DNA of 64,000 nucleotides from Isoetes taiwanensis. Taxonomy: Eukaryota; Streptophyta; Lycopodiopsida; Isoetales; Isoetaceae. The notes under the pieces are model-generated. The model was not told the DNA's origin. It saw only the letters and a list, made by a program, of their open reading frames with translations, and made no database searches. The translations under genes and the position numbers were made by a program. The stretch covers positions 746,001 through 810,000 of the forward strand of contig JAJEKV010000136.1 in the NCBI GenBank assembly GCA_021234155.1, written 5' to 3'. Shown one piece after another: positions 1-11,698 of this stretch (positions within the stretch are counted from its first letter, which is position 1; every line of letters starts with the position of its first letter).

Positions 1-579
1 ACTAGAGGATGAAACCATGATCTGCAGGGGTGATCGGGGAGCAGGTTTACGAAGGGGCGAGACAAAACCATGATCCGAGGTGATTTAGGGGAAAGGGTTT
101 CAAATGGACTAGATGGTGAAACCATGGTCCTAGGGGTGACCAGGGGAATGGGTTTCAAGATACACATACTCCCATGATCCACGGGGACCAAGGATTGGGG
201 TCCATATGCATGCATGCAATGGCCCTAAGTCATGCATGCATGCATGCATATGTTGAGTCCCTTATGCCATGGGTCCCTTAAACCTAAGGATTTAGGTTTA
301 ATGGTCCTATGACCTAGGGACCAACATATGCATATAACATATGACTTAGGGCCCAACCATGTTCGTAAATATACCCCCCCTTCCAATCCTTGGTCCCATG
401 GATCATGGGAGTATGTGTATCTTGAAACCCATTCCCTGGGTCACCCGGTGACCATGGTTTCACCATCTAGTCCATTTGAAACCCTTTCCCTAAATCACCT
501 CGTGATCATGGTTTTGTCTTCTCGTCCCTTCAGAAACCCGTTCCCTGGATCACCATGTGATCATGGTTTCATCCTCTAG
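1..579. repeat. Long inverted repeat built of ~55-bp units
   Basis: Bases 1-200 are the near-exact reverse complement of about 373-579, with a ~170-bp spacer rich in ATGCATGC. Each arm is made of degenerate repeats around 'ACCATG(G/A)TC' and 'GGGTTTC'. The left arm runs off the window edge. No protein is encoded. It could be a foldback element or a U3-associated repeat; I cannot tell which. Confidence 0.75.
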
Positions 580-639
580 TCCCTTCCGAAACCCGTTCCC
601 TGGATCACCCTGTGATCATGGTTTCATAGCTCATTCTTT

Positions 640-965
640 AGCGGACGTCCTACTTGTCATCCCTGATGCAAGTCTCTAATTCTTTAGTTTTAGGTAACTG
701 ACCTCATATTGACTCCACTAATCCTTCCGTGTTATCAAGGGATTTTGAGTCAGATGAGGATTTGGCTGCATGTACACTATATAAGAGATCATGGATCTCA
801 AGAGGAGGAGGCCATGAAGAATCGTTCTGGGAACGATTAGAGATGTTGCAGTATTGATCCAGGGGATCAACACAAGTTTGGCATAGGGAGTCCAAGGGAC
901 TCGAGGAGTGGGGAATCCAGGGGGTTCATGGTAGCCAAACTTGGCCCGTTTAATGGGTTGTAACA
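640..965 (+). mobile_element. 3' part of an LTR (plus strand)
   Basis: A TATA box (CTATATAAG, 777-785) lies upstream of a stretch ending in TGTAACA at 965, followed at once by a tRNA-iMet-type primer-binding site. This is the layout of the R/U5 end of a plant LTR. The 5' limit of the LTR is not defined. The retroelement coding sequence next door runs on the opposite strand, so this LTR belongs to a different or rearranged element. Confidence 0.5.
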
Positions 966-966
966 T

Positions 967-977
967 TGGTATCAGAG
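967..977 (+). other. Retroelement primer-binding site
   Basis: TGGTATCAGAG matches the usual plant LTR-retrotransposon PBS complementary to the 3' end of initiator-Met tRNA. One base (T966) separates it from the presumed LTR end CA at 964-965. Confidence 0.65.
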
Positions 978-1050
978 TTCGTCTCCTCTTGCTTTTTTCC
1001 CAAGAAGTGGAAAATAACTGCCTTAACCGAAAGTTCAAGAAAATAGGCGC

Positions 1051-3690
1051 TCATTTTCTCCTCCTCCTGCAATCTCGCAAGCAGGTTTTATCAATTATGC
1101 GATTGGTACACTCAGTTTGATCATCTGTCTGTGGATGATAAATTGTGCTCATGGCAAGCTTAGTTTGAATAGTGCTAAAGAAATCCTTCCAGAATGCACT
1201 AACAAACTTAGGATCCCGTTTCGATATAATGATACGGGGCATCTCGTGAAGGCAGAATATCTCCTTTGTAAACAACAAGGCAATATCCAATGCAGTGTCG
1301 GCGGCATGACATGGCAAAAAGTGTGCCATTTTAGAAAGCTTGTCGACCACCACCATCACGGCATCAAAGCCCCTTAAGATGCGCGGAAGCCCCACGATAA
1401 AATCCATGGTAATAACTTCCCATTTTGCATTGGGGGTTGCAATTCCCCTGGAATACGTAACTGCTCCGCCTTTGTTTGCTGACAGATTTGACATTGCTTA
1501 ATATACCTGGCAATGTGCTTCTTCATCCCTGGCCAGAAATAGCTGGAGCAGATCTTGAAATAGGTCTTCATAAATCCCGCATGTCCCGCTATAGGACTGT
1601 TACGTATATCGTGGAGAATGAGCTTGCGAACTCCTGAGATCTCGGGAACACATAACTTATCCCTGTAATAAAGGAGGTCACCCTTCTTTTTATAATGGCA
1701 GAAAGCCTCCCTCTCCTTATCTGTTCTGGCTTCCTTGGACAGGCTTTGCCATATCTCCTGAAATTCTGGATCTATGGGAAGGGCCTGCTGTATCTGTTTA
1801 CCAAACTCACTGGAGAGCATGGATATGGCATTACAATGCATTCAAGTAACCAATGGATGTCTGAAAAGCGCGTCAGCAACAACACTATGCTTGCCCGGCT
1901 TATAGACAACCTCAAAATCATACTCCTCGAGGAATTCTATCCATCGTCGTTGCCTCAAATTAAGGTGGGGTTGTGTAAAAATATATTGAAGGCTTTGGTG
2001 ATCGGTATCCAACTGGAATCGTCTCCCAAGTAAATAGTGCCTCCAAATGCGCAAGGCACGCACGACAGCAAGCAATTCTTGGTCATGCATGGGGTATCGC
2101 TGCTCCCATCATTCATCTTTCTAGAATCATACGCAATAACCCAGCTTTCTTGCATTAATACTCCACCGGTAGCTATTTTACTAACGTCCATGGCAACTCA
2201 CTTATCCTTCTGAGGGTCTGGCAAGGTAAGAACCAGGGCGATTGTCAACGCACCCTTCAATTAGTGAAATCCCTTTTCTTCCCAATGTGCCATCCAATCC
2301 CTAACCTTTTCATGCTTGGTTAGGTCCATCAAGGGTGCGGCGAGCTTAGCAAAGTCTTTCACAAACTTGCGGTAATATCCGGCCAACCCTAGGAAGCTAC
2401 GAACTTCAGACACATTGGTTGGAATTGGCCAATCCTTTACTGCCTCAATCTTGGCTGGATCTGTGGCTATCCCTTCTGCGGAGACAATATGTCCCAGGTA
2501 ATCAACTTGGTGGTTGCCAAACGATACTTGGAGAACTTGGCATAAAGTTGGTGGCGTCTCAGTTTCTGTAAAGCCAACCAAAGATGCTGCTCATAGTCCT
2601 CTAAGGTCTTAGTGTATATTAGGATATGTATGATGACAAAATCGTCAAGATACCCATCGTTCATCAACCTCATAAAGGTGGCAGGAGCATTAGTTAGGCC
2701 AAATGGCATTACTGTAAACTCATAATGCCCATAACGTGTCCGGAAGGCAGACTTATGAATGTCATCCTCTTTAATTCGGATCTGCTGATATCCTGATCAA
2801 AGATCAATCTTCGTAGAATACGTGGCTCCCTGTAACTGATCCATCAGATCGCCCGCACGCGGTAATGCATACCGATTCTTACCAGTGTGTTTGTTCAATT
2901 GGCGGTAATCAATGCATGCTCAAAGTGTCATCCTTTTTCTTCACAAAGAGTATCAAGGCCCCAAAAGGTGACACACTTGATCGAATGAAGCCCAATTTAA
3001 GGAGCTCTTGCAGCTGTTTCTTAAGCTCCGTTAACTCTAGGTACTCATCCGGTAAGGAGCCTTACTGGTAGGCTTAGTGCCTGGTTCCAGGGTAATTTCA
3101 CATTCCACGCCTCTAAAAGGTGGCAGTCGATGAATTTCATCTCGAAAGAGGTCATGGTATTCCTGCAGAACAGCTGCTATTGCTGGAGGAAGGCTATCAA
3201 TAACTTCGTCTTGCTTAGACTTGGCTTCGACTGAAGCAAGTCGTATCATGCAAAGAACCTGAGACTTTTTGATAGCTCTATCCAACCAATATAATGAGAT
3301 ACACTGCATAATGAGAATGACTGGTTTACCTGTTATGATAATGCGGGCTCCGTTCGCTGCATTTAAGGTAACCTCTCGCTTTTCACAGTCAATATTTGCC
3401 TTTGCAGCAGTCAGAAATTTCATTTCCACAATGAGGTCATAGCGACCAATATCCATGATCTCGGCCCCTAGAGCAACGGGTGCTCTTGGCAGCTGAATGT
3501 TCAAATTGATGCGATGGCCTTTTATGTGGCGGACGGCCCCACTAGCCAACGTGACTGGACATGGCTTTGACTTTAAGGGAGTAAGCAGTAAAGCTTCTGC
3601 CATTCTATTGGAGGCAAGATTGTGTGTACTATCCATATCCATGAGGATGATAAAGGGTTTACAATCTACTTGGTCCACGGTGGATATGAC
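1051..3690 (-). pseudogene. Ty3/gypsy pol relic (PR-RT-RNaseH-INT)
   Basis: Read on the minus strand, domains follow the gypsy order. Aspartic protease lies at 3,678-3,250; the usual D-S-G active site reads MDMDSTHN. RT begins near 3,120 (LEPGTKP) with [12 protein letters not shown] at 2,709 and YLDDF near 2,650; the second, catalytic Y-x-DD motif is collapsed. RNase H follows at 2,190-1,842 (DQELLAVV, TDHQSLQY). Integrase has its H2C2 finger (HDIRN...CQICQQTK) at 1,640-1,480 and core at 1,490-1,060 (TMDFIVGLP), where the SDRDPKF aspartate reads SKRDPKF. Many frameshifts and stops interrupt it. It is clearly inactive. No LTRs in the matching orientation were found. Confidence 0.9.
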
Positions 3691-3920
3691 AGAAGGCTGA
3701 TTGTCTGCTTGTCCCTGTCGAGAATGGAGCAGGTCCTAATACAAGGTGTCCAATAAAGCACGACCTGTTGCTGCAGACTCTCGGCCCCACTATTTGGCAA
3801 AGCCTTTGACTGTCGCAATTGCATCCACTATACCAGTCATGCCTCGACGTCGGCTAAAGGCAGTTGTCCAAGTGTTCTTGCAGCCTTCTTGAAAGTCAGC
3901 ATCCTTTAAGAATTTTACAT

Positions 3921-4420
3921 TCAAGTGAAAATACGTTCGTTCAGGCCATCACTGCTGCAAAAGCTCATCTGAAAGGAATTGCAGATAGTGGTCTGAAACT
4001 GAGTTGTCTTTGAGACAGAACTGGAAGAGAGAAGTGCCAGAACTAGATCTACATTCTGGTAAGTTCTATCTAACAGAGAGCTCGCGCGACCCCCACCAAT
4101 TTGACCATTGCACCAAGTAAAGGCACCTTCATCATCCACCTCCGAGAGGTTGCAGTCATGGAGTAGACGGAGCCACCGCTGGCGTTCAAAACCAGACACC
4201 ACTGTAGAGGTAGCCCCCAACCGATCGGACTCCATTTCCACCATATTAAGATCCCCAACAAGAAGCCATGAAATGTGGCAGCCCAAGCTGAGCATCTTCC
4301 CTTGCAAGGAAGCTTACAGTGAAACTCTCTGATGGGGCCTGTTGTGGGCATAAACATTAATTAGACCATACTTAACCCCTTGTTCCTGCCATACAATTAG
4401 GGCCCAACGAGTAAAACAAT
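3921..4420 (-). pseudogene. LINE endonuclease fragment
   Basis: Minus-strand translation gives NVYAHNRP, then LLVGDLNMVE and GAFTWCNGQ, the pattern of the L1-type apurinic endonuclease (INVYAP...GDFNMVE...FTW). An in-frame stop lies near 4,326, and the reverse-transcriptase part is absent. This is a short, decayed LINE piece with its own family, distinct from the 20-23.6 kb LINE. Confidence 0.75.
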
Positions 4421-4429
4421 ATCTTTATA

Positions 4430-6400
4430 ACTGCTTTTCGTGCCTTATAGCTGCATTTCGTGCTCTTAATATGCTCTTAATTCCCGCATTTCTTAATGCA
4501 TATCTCTTAATCTATATGATCTGGTAAACTGGCTCTGTAAATCCCTAATAGATCTGCATATCAGATATCGATGCCCGGCGTTTTTAAATATACGCATGTT
4601 CTTTGCCAGAAGGCCAGGCCTACTCCTTTCAACCATGCGTGCTCTTGATGTATTGATGTTCAACAAGCTGTGATCAGTTACTTCAGTACTTCCTAATCTG
4701 CATTTGCTTCTACAAATCGGATGTTGCACCGAGCTTACGTGAATAGTACTTTTTAATCTGCATTTGGAGAGCTTCTGCAACAGCTTACTACCACTAATAA
4801 CAGATTATATCATGTCAGAAATGAATATTAGAATACCATAAATTTTGAAGCACCATTTTCCCATTCCTGCACATACATCTATTCCTTAGCTTTGTTATTT
4901 ATTTCTCTTTTGTTATCTTTGCTTAATCTGCCTCATTTTATTTTACTTTGTTTATAGATTATTCCTCTGATGTACCATGAAATCATTCCTCTGGTCCTAT
5001 TTTTGGCATCTCTAAATCATTCTGACTGGTTACATATCAGCCATTATCAATTCTAACTGGTTGCATTTGAGACTTTAGTCTTTTGAGCTAAAATGGTGAC
5101 TGATTGCTATAACTAGAATGTTGTTAGCTTCAATTTGATATGATTATTGGTTGCTGCTTCTGCCAGTTTTGATTAGGCTGTGATATTTTCAATATGTATG
5201 CAGGCAAAGAAAGGACTGCAACAGAGTGGCCAGCTGCTTACTATTCATCACTTTGTCAAGAAAGAGCTGTATATATTTTGCCATGGTTTCTGGCTATGGC
5301 AACAGTAGTTAGTTCTCATGCTGGCGTGTTAGAGAAACCAATACATTAATACATACAAAATGACAGCCGGAACCACATTTAGGCAATTATGTGCAACTTC
5401 TTTGTGGTCTACTATACTTATGCAGATTAATGCCCAATATAGGATATTTCATTTGTAGTGTTGTAATACATCATTATTGTTTCTGTAGAGATGTCTGCCA
5501 TGCAGATTGTGCAATATTGCAATGCTAAATGTTTTGATGGACTGTAGTCGTGTGATTCTATGAAGAATATGAATCCTTTCCCCTTCTTTTTGTAATGCAG
5601 ACATCACTATACATGCCAACAGACTCAACAATATTACAAAGAGAAATAAATATTATGTGGATAATTGAAGGCTATTCCTCTTTTGTCTTTGGCTATTCCC
5701 CTTTTGTCTTAACTTCACAAGATATATATGCGTAGGTCCATTAAAAGACCTATGTACGGAACTACTTTCCACGCCAAACAAGTTGCAATTGTGTTTACAA
5801 CAATCTAATAACCTACATAAGGACTATTGAGTGACTATTTCACAAAGTCTACTCAATGCGTATCTTCTACTGAAACGTTTACAATACAAGGTCATACGAT
5901 CTTTGAATAGACAAGCATATCTTCCAAATACCAAAATTGGGCTTTAAAATCTTTGTAACTTATCTAAATGTCAGTTTTCTGCTATGCTTTAGACGCCATT
6001 GTGATTTGCCAAGCGTCCATTGCAATTCAAACAATGCTCCATCACACCTAATTACTACCAAAATAATTGCCATGTGTCAATTGTTAAATTTGAATACAAT
6101 ACCATTAATTGTCCTCTAGGACAACTAAATATGCCTAACGTCAAGATTTTTGCTATATGTATGCTAAGTATGTATACAACTTCATCGTTGCCTACAGTAT
6201 GCCCAGCAATGCCAGTACCTGTTACTAGAAAATATGTCCCTAGCTGTGTCATGTGTCACTACCAGGCTTTTTTGTACTAGAACTAAAATTTGAGACTTCG
6301 CATATACCATGTTACTCCAACCTCAAAGAACAAATGCATGCAAATGTGTAGGAACAAATGTATATCTTTATGACTTGACAACCGTGGCGGGGCAATGCGC
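4430..6400. other. No recognised gene
   Basis: AT-rich DNA. Short open frames show no protein family I recognise and no codon-like structure. No tRNA or repeat unit was seen. Confidence 0.5.
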
Positions 6401-6409
6401 GGAACATTA

Positions 6410-6436
6410 GCCCCGCAATGCCGGGCACACGTTTAC
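6410..6436 (+). mobile_element. Decayed Helitron 3' end
   Basis: GCCCCGC-AAT-GCCGGGC followed by ACACGTTTACAAT matches the intact terminus at 7,356-7,385 base for base over most of its length. The terminal CTAG is mutated to CAAT. Confidence 0.5.
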
Positions 6437-6718
6437 AATTGACCAATATTGCCTTATGTTTTAGGCACGAATGTTTGGGATGGGTTTAAGGCTTTCATAC
6501 GTACAAAGATTGGCAACTTATGGAATAATGCTCCAAGAGTAAGACCAAAATCCTCGGCACACAAAATATTTCATTCCATTAGGTGGTCATATAACCTTTA
6601 ATAGATCAATTTTTCATTGAAGGTCCATACAATTTCAGGCCACTACATATGCGCGTCAACGCCGGGACATTGTTTAGGCGGATGTGCTTTGAGAGGTTGA
6701 GTACATGTATCTACCTAT

Positions 6719-6886
6719 TGGGTTAATGTAGTGCTTTGGCTAACCTTCAAATATTTGTCTTTTTGATCAAATGACAAACGACACTGTGCACTAATACATA
6801 TTGGGTATTGTAGTGTTTTGGCTAACCTTCAATTGTTTTGTCTTTTTTATCAGATGACGAACGACACTGTGCACTGGGAATTGGTG
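6719..6886 (+). repeat. Two-copy tandem repeat (~80 bp)
   Basis: The segment 'GTGCTTTGGCTAACCTTCAA ... GACACTGTGCACT' occurs twice in direct order with small differences. It adjoins the left part of the Helitron copy. Confidence 0.6.
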
Positions 6887-7385
6887 TTTTAGTGGCAAAA
6901 GGACTCACCTGTATTGGAATATATGATGGAGCACATTTTAGGGAGCATCCAAAACAGTGGCCTTGGTGATGTGCGCCACGTGAAGATCATGAACTAAAGT
7001 ACGCTAACGAACCCTCAAAATTTTGTGTTTTGCATTTTTTGTACCTATTTTTTGTTGATGTACTTATCTACTTCTAATGGTGACATTTTGAGCGTAAGGT
7101 TTGGAACCGTCTTTCCAGATTTTCGTCCTTAGAGGTAAATGTAATCGCCCCTCACATTCCTCATAAAGCATTGTTTTCCAATTAAAATCCATAAAGGCAA
7201 AGTTAATACATTGATGATACTGTCATTAGACAAAAATAATAGTAATAATTGCAAAAGCAAATAATGTTCATTCTTGCCAATATCAACATGTGCTGTTGTC
7301 GAAAGTTACACATATAGATGTTAAAGGCTGAGCAAAAACACATACCAGGATATGAGCCCGGCAACGCCGGGCACACGTTTACTAG
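6887..7385 (+). mobile_element. Non-autonomous Helitron, 3' part
   Basis: The 3' end shows the Helitron signature: a 7-bp stem GCCCGGC/GCCGGGC with an AAC loop at 7,356-7,372, then 9 bases, then CTAG at 382-385 and a host T at 7,386. The upstream ~400 bases are homologous to 10,990-11,276, which is the other copy in this window. No Rep/helicase coding is present. The 5' TC end was not located, so the start is approximate. Confidence 0.65.
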
Positions 7386-7507
7386 TACACATTTATGAAA
7401 GTAGCAAGCTCTAGCATTTATTCAAGTTATAATGCCCCCAATGCTCCATGGTCATATGCATAATATCTTTACTTCTCAACATGAATGATGCAACTGCCAG
7501 ATGTGAT

Positions 7508-7634
7508 GTAGAACGGAATGGGGGAAGGCATTCTTGCTTCCCCCTGACCTGCAGAATCTGGGAGCGCCGTGTAGGCGTGACCGGATTCTGCAGGTCAGGG
7601 GGAAGCAAGAATGCCTGACCCCATTCCGTTCTAC
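7508..7634. ncRNA. Near-perfect hairpin, small-RNA precursor candidate
   Basis: Arms 7,508-7,558 and 7,584-7,634 pair over 51 bp with two mismatches around a 25-base loop. The arm sequence (CATTCTTGCTTCCCCCTGAC in both) is of ordinary composition, not low complexity. A transcript of either strand would fold into a long dsRNA. It could be a young MIRNA-like locus, a siRNA hairpin or a short foldback transposon. No open frame crosses it. Confidence 0.5.
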
Positions 7635-7639
7635 GACAA

Positions 7640-8590
7640 GGTAAGATGAAAACCGGATTCTACAGGTTTGCTCAAGCCATTTGCCATTCTGCTGAAGAAT
7701 GATCCAAGAAATAGACGGAAGGCAGACCCACTTACCTTGACGTAACTATAATGTTTCTAGCCCTATAAGTTTCTTAGATTTAGTGACTTCGGTCTTTGAA
7801 TGTGTAGCATGTTATGTAGTCCTCTTGAGCAAACTTGAATATAGCAAGCAAGGCACATGATGTAACTAAAACAGTATCATGTTACTAACATGTTTAGCAA
7901 ATACTGGTACTAGCAAGAACAATCTTGCCAATTACCTTTAATGTAGCACATTGGTTAGAATTTATATGTTGATTTTGGTTTTAGTTACCCTTTCCAATTG
8001 ACCCCTCCAAAATTGTTTACAAGCATGGGCAAGGAACTGGCTATAGGGACGTAGGTGTAAATATGGTAATGCTACCCAAAAAGCACCGTCGGGACAAGTG
8101 CTTTGGGTGCTTTGGGTGGTACATGCTCGATAGAGTTCTGCTTCAATGATCGCAGAGTTGTTAAGCTAGAAATAATATATATATTATAGGGAGGCAAGTA
8201 GCACTGACATGGATCTCCTGGATGAGCATACCAGTGTGGAGATCAAGTTAAACCACATTTTTTTCCAGTCATAGGTGCTTTAGATGCTATATGCTTTCGC
8301 GTTTTTTTGGGTATCATTACCATATTTACACCCACATGCACTCTTTACTTCTCAAATGATATCATCAGCATGTGATGCAGTTAATTTAGCTTGGATGTCT
8401 ATAGTACCAGCACTGCCCTCACAAATATAGCCTGGCAAAATAACATTCCATAAAACCCTGGCAAAATAACATCTCCCTATAACCCTAGCAAGGTACCCCC
8501 AAACAATGCTAGAGAAATGCTCTTCATTGAATTGCCATCTATGGAACCTTTTTTTTTGCTTTGCCATAGATAAGGTTATGTAAGGGTGCA
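7640..8590. other. No recognised gene
   Basis: Featureless AT-rich sequence. A 15-base remnant of the preceding hairpin (GGATTCTACAGG) recurs near 7,655. Confidence 0.4.
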
Positions 8591-8599
8591 TTTGCACTC

Positions 8600-8930
8600 G
8601 CCATTAAGTTAAGTTAAAAAAAAAATAACTAGCTCCTTAAACTTAACTATGAAAATACTATTCGCACATAGACGAGTTAAGTTTCAGTTAAATACCTTAA
8701 CTTAACTAAGACATGCCAAATTGTTTTCAGACTTGACACAATTAAGTTAACGAATTTAGCAATTTTTAACCTAACAATATAGCATTCAGACATGACTGAC
8801 TAATTTTGTGTTAACTAAAATGTTAACTGTCACACCTTCGGAGTAACCTCCGGTTAAGTTACCAATTTAACTTAACTAAATTGCTTTCAGATATAACTTC
8901 AGTTAAGTTAAAACTTAAGTTAAGTTATCT
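8600..8930. repeat. TTAAGTTAA-rich low-complexity block
   Basis: The words TTAAGTTAA, AACTTAACT and CAGTTAAGTT recur many times on both strands, giving a self-complementary, foldback-prone segment. No target-site duplication was identified. Confidence 0.5.
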
Positions 8931-8949
8931 GAGCTCTCATACATTGGAT

Positions 8950-10980
8950 TTTAAGATAAAAAGCAAGTTCGTGATAAGCTATGTAGTAGGATTGAAAGAT
9001 TGTAAAAGTGCTTGATGCAGAATAACCCTTTGTTACGCATGGTGCATGATGTCTAATTTTGTCTATTGGGTCAACTACTTTATTCAGACCTAATGAAACA
9101 AAACAAACGACATTTCCGATTTGCAGATGACACTAAGGAAGGTGAACTTTGCTTTTCTATTTAGATGTATTGTGCCTTGAAGAACTTGCTTTATTGCCAC
9201 AATTAGTTGTATAGATGGACTGCATCCTTTGATTGTTGCTGCTTTTCAAACCGCCTGCTTTTATCTGAAATTGTTTATGATCTGCGATGAGGAAAACTCA
9301 TAATTATTTGTTTAATTATCATTGATGCATTTTAGCTCATGGAAATGTGTTTCAAGTCTGGAATATATGCTTCATATGTACATCATTACACTGACTGGTC
9401 CACTGGTTTCTGCATTACCTTAACATTCAAGGTACACATTTTCCATCTCTATATTTATGTGCTTTCAATCAGGTATTTTATTTGTTTAACAAGTTTGCTA
9501 TGTTGTTTTACACGTTGTTCTTAATCTTTTGTCAGTCTTAAATGCCAAGGTTGTTGAATCTGCAATTTGGCTTGCCTTGGCTTGGTAGTATGGATTTACT
9601 TGCTAGAAATAGACACCCGCGCAAAATAACAACTTTTTTTGCTTGAGCTGATGCATTGTACCTCTACGCCTTTTTTGATTTGCAGGGACACGTTTTGTGC
9701 AAGGTATATGCCATTGTTAATTATTTTTGGATTTTCTTTCAGGGTTTTATGTTCTGTATACATCAAATGACATGTATATTTTCTCCCATAGCAGCAATTG
9801 TTGAAAGTGAAAAAATAATTGCCTCTTCTCAATTGCCCGGCATGCACGCATGATTGGCTTCTTCCCTTTTTCCTGTTTTTTCTGCTACCTTTTTATGCTA
9901 ATTGATGTATGCTTTTTGTTATGCAGTCTGAGTTTTTGTTATTTAGAATAACCTACTACTTTCGCAGGTCGTATAAATAAGGAGCATTTGTATTGAGGAG
10001 GCAAGTTTAAGTTTTCAATGACATCCATTCAAGATGGGGTTGCGAATTCAAGTGAGTCCTCTAGAGTTTTATTGTCAATGCCAGCACTTAGTTTTTGCTT
10101 TACTCATTTTGTATTTTACCTATCCTAATTTGGACTTGGTTTTCTACCAGCAATAACTCTGATTGATATACAATTTGCATGTTGTACAATCTGTGAGCAT
10201 CTATTGTTCTACCTTATCAAAACCTTATTGAAAGAAGAGTTTTGCGAATCTTGGTATACAGAGAATGATACAGGTTATATGCTGTCAGTACATTGCTTTT
10301 CAGCTCTTGAATTGAAGAAGGGCCCAATATGGATATCAAGTAAGAGGAAGAAAGTTGCAGGATAAAGATGGATATAAGTTTGATAAGTGCAGAGAAAATC
10401 TTTTGTTAGCTGAGTATGTAGGCTCTGCATCACTTAGAATACATTTCAACAAAAATGCAAAACAGAAAGTGTACTGTCATGTTATGTTAAGTTATTTTGA
10501 GCATAGACGTTCAGATGTTTGGAAATGCCTTCAAATATTCGGAAGTGCCTGATATGAATGTTATTTCTTTACTGTAACCTTCATAAGATAACCCTAACTG
10601 TCCCCAGTGGCGAATACAATATTTTTAACTGTTCTCTGCCCCTGAGATTACTTTTCCTGCATCATTATGATAAGCAGTATAGACATCTCAATGAGGCTTA
10701 CAAGTTCTTTCTACAAATATCATAGTGCATTGTCCTCTCATAAGACTCTCAATATAAAATGCAGAATATATTCATTAGAATGCCTGATTATATCAAATTA
10801 TATTGATGAATACAATTTCACCCATAGCATATTGGGCATATGGGACAATAAAAACCATTCAATTCAGTTTTTCTAGATTTCCTCACCTATACACATACAA
10901 TTTCAAAGAAATGACATGCATGGTTTTGCCTAACTTATGAGTGCTTATTAGAATGTAATCCACTCTAATACTGGCAAAAA
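8950..10980. other. No recognised gene
   Basis: AT-rich DNA with T-tracts. Open frames of 60-70 codons at 9,339, 9,656, 10,355 and 10,667 lack any recognisable family, splice structure or composition bias. I see nothing else. Confidence 0.45.
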
Positions 10981-10989
10981 TGTCTGGCA

Positions 10990-11276
10990 TGTGAGTAGCT
11001 CCTATGACTCGATCATGGGAGACATGATGTGCACCATGTGAAGATGCATATTTAGAGTTCCATCATGAATTAAAGTACACCAATGAACCAAGACAAAATT
11101 TGGTGTTTTACACTTTTGTACCTGTCTTTCCAACTTTTTGTCCTTGGAGATAAATTTAATTGCCCCCCATATTCCTTATAAAACATTTTTCTCTACTGAA
11201 ATCTATAAAAGCAAAGTTAATATATCGATGATACTGTCCTTTGACAATTTCAGTACAAAAAATAGGCATATAATGT
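10990..11276 (+). mobile_element. Helitron copy, left half
   Basis: This segment aligns with about 6,960-7,262 of the first Helitron copy (shared TTAAAGTACAC, TTTTGTCCTT, GCAAAGTTAAT, GATGATACTGTC). It breaks at 11,276 after AATGT and resumes at 15,792, so the intervening 4.5 kb is an insertion. Confidence 0.65.
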
Positions 11277-11652
11277 CATCGATTCGCGTAGCGAATCGGG
11301 ATTCTTGCACGAGACGAGCATGCATGCATGGCATGCGTCGCATGCATGCATCGCATGCATTTTTAGGCCGTTCATTAGGTTTGGGGATCGCTACTTATTG
11401 CAGAGTTCTTCATCGACGTTTCATCGGCGCTTTCTCATCTCTCAGCAGTATCCATGGCTTCTATTCTTTGATCTCATGCAGAGGAGGGGCTTCTTCTTGC
11501 ATGAGCTACTCTTTCTTGGCCATTCCTATCCTTTCTAACCTCTTCTATCTTTGCCCTTTTGTCCAGCTTAGGACAATCTTCAACCTTTCTCCTCGGATCT
11601 TGTATTTGAAGTTCTCTGGTATCGGGATGTTGTTGGTTTCATGCGAGTCGCA

Positions 11653-11698
11653 GTGCAAGAATGTCATCGATTCGCGTAGCGAATCGGGATTCTTGCAC
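11653..11698 (+). other. Leader hairpin of Family X, subfamily 1
   Basis: GTGCAAGAAT (653-662) pairs with ATTCTTGCAC (689-698), and CGATTCGC (668-675) with GCGAATCG (679-686). The hairpin straddles the junction of two leader monomers: its left outer arm is the 3' end of one unit and its right arm lies in the next. A copy recurs at 15,117-15,162. Confidence 0.75.

Noticed and set aside
11653-11698. Hammerhead ribozyme at the Family X junction (GTC before the break)
   Set aside because: No CTGATGA...GAAA core could be placed, and the second subfamily has no GTC at the junction.
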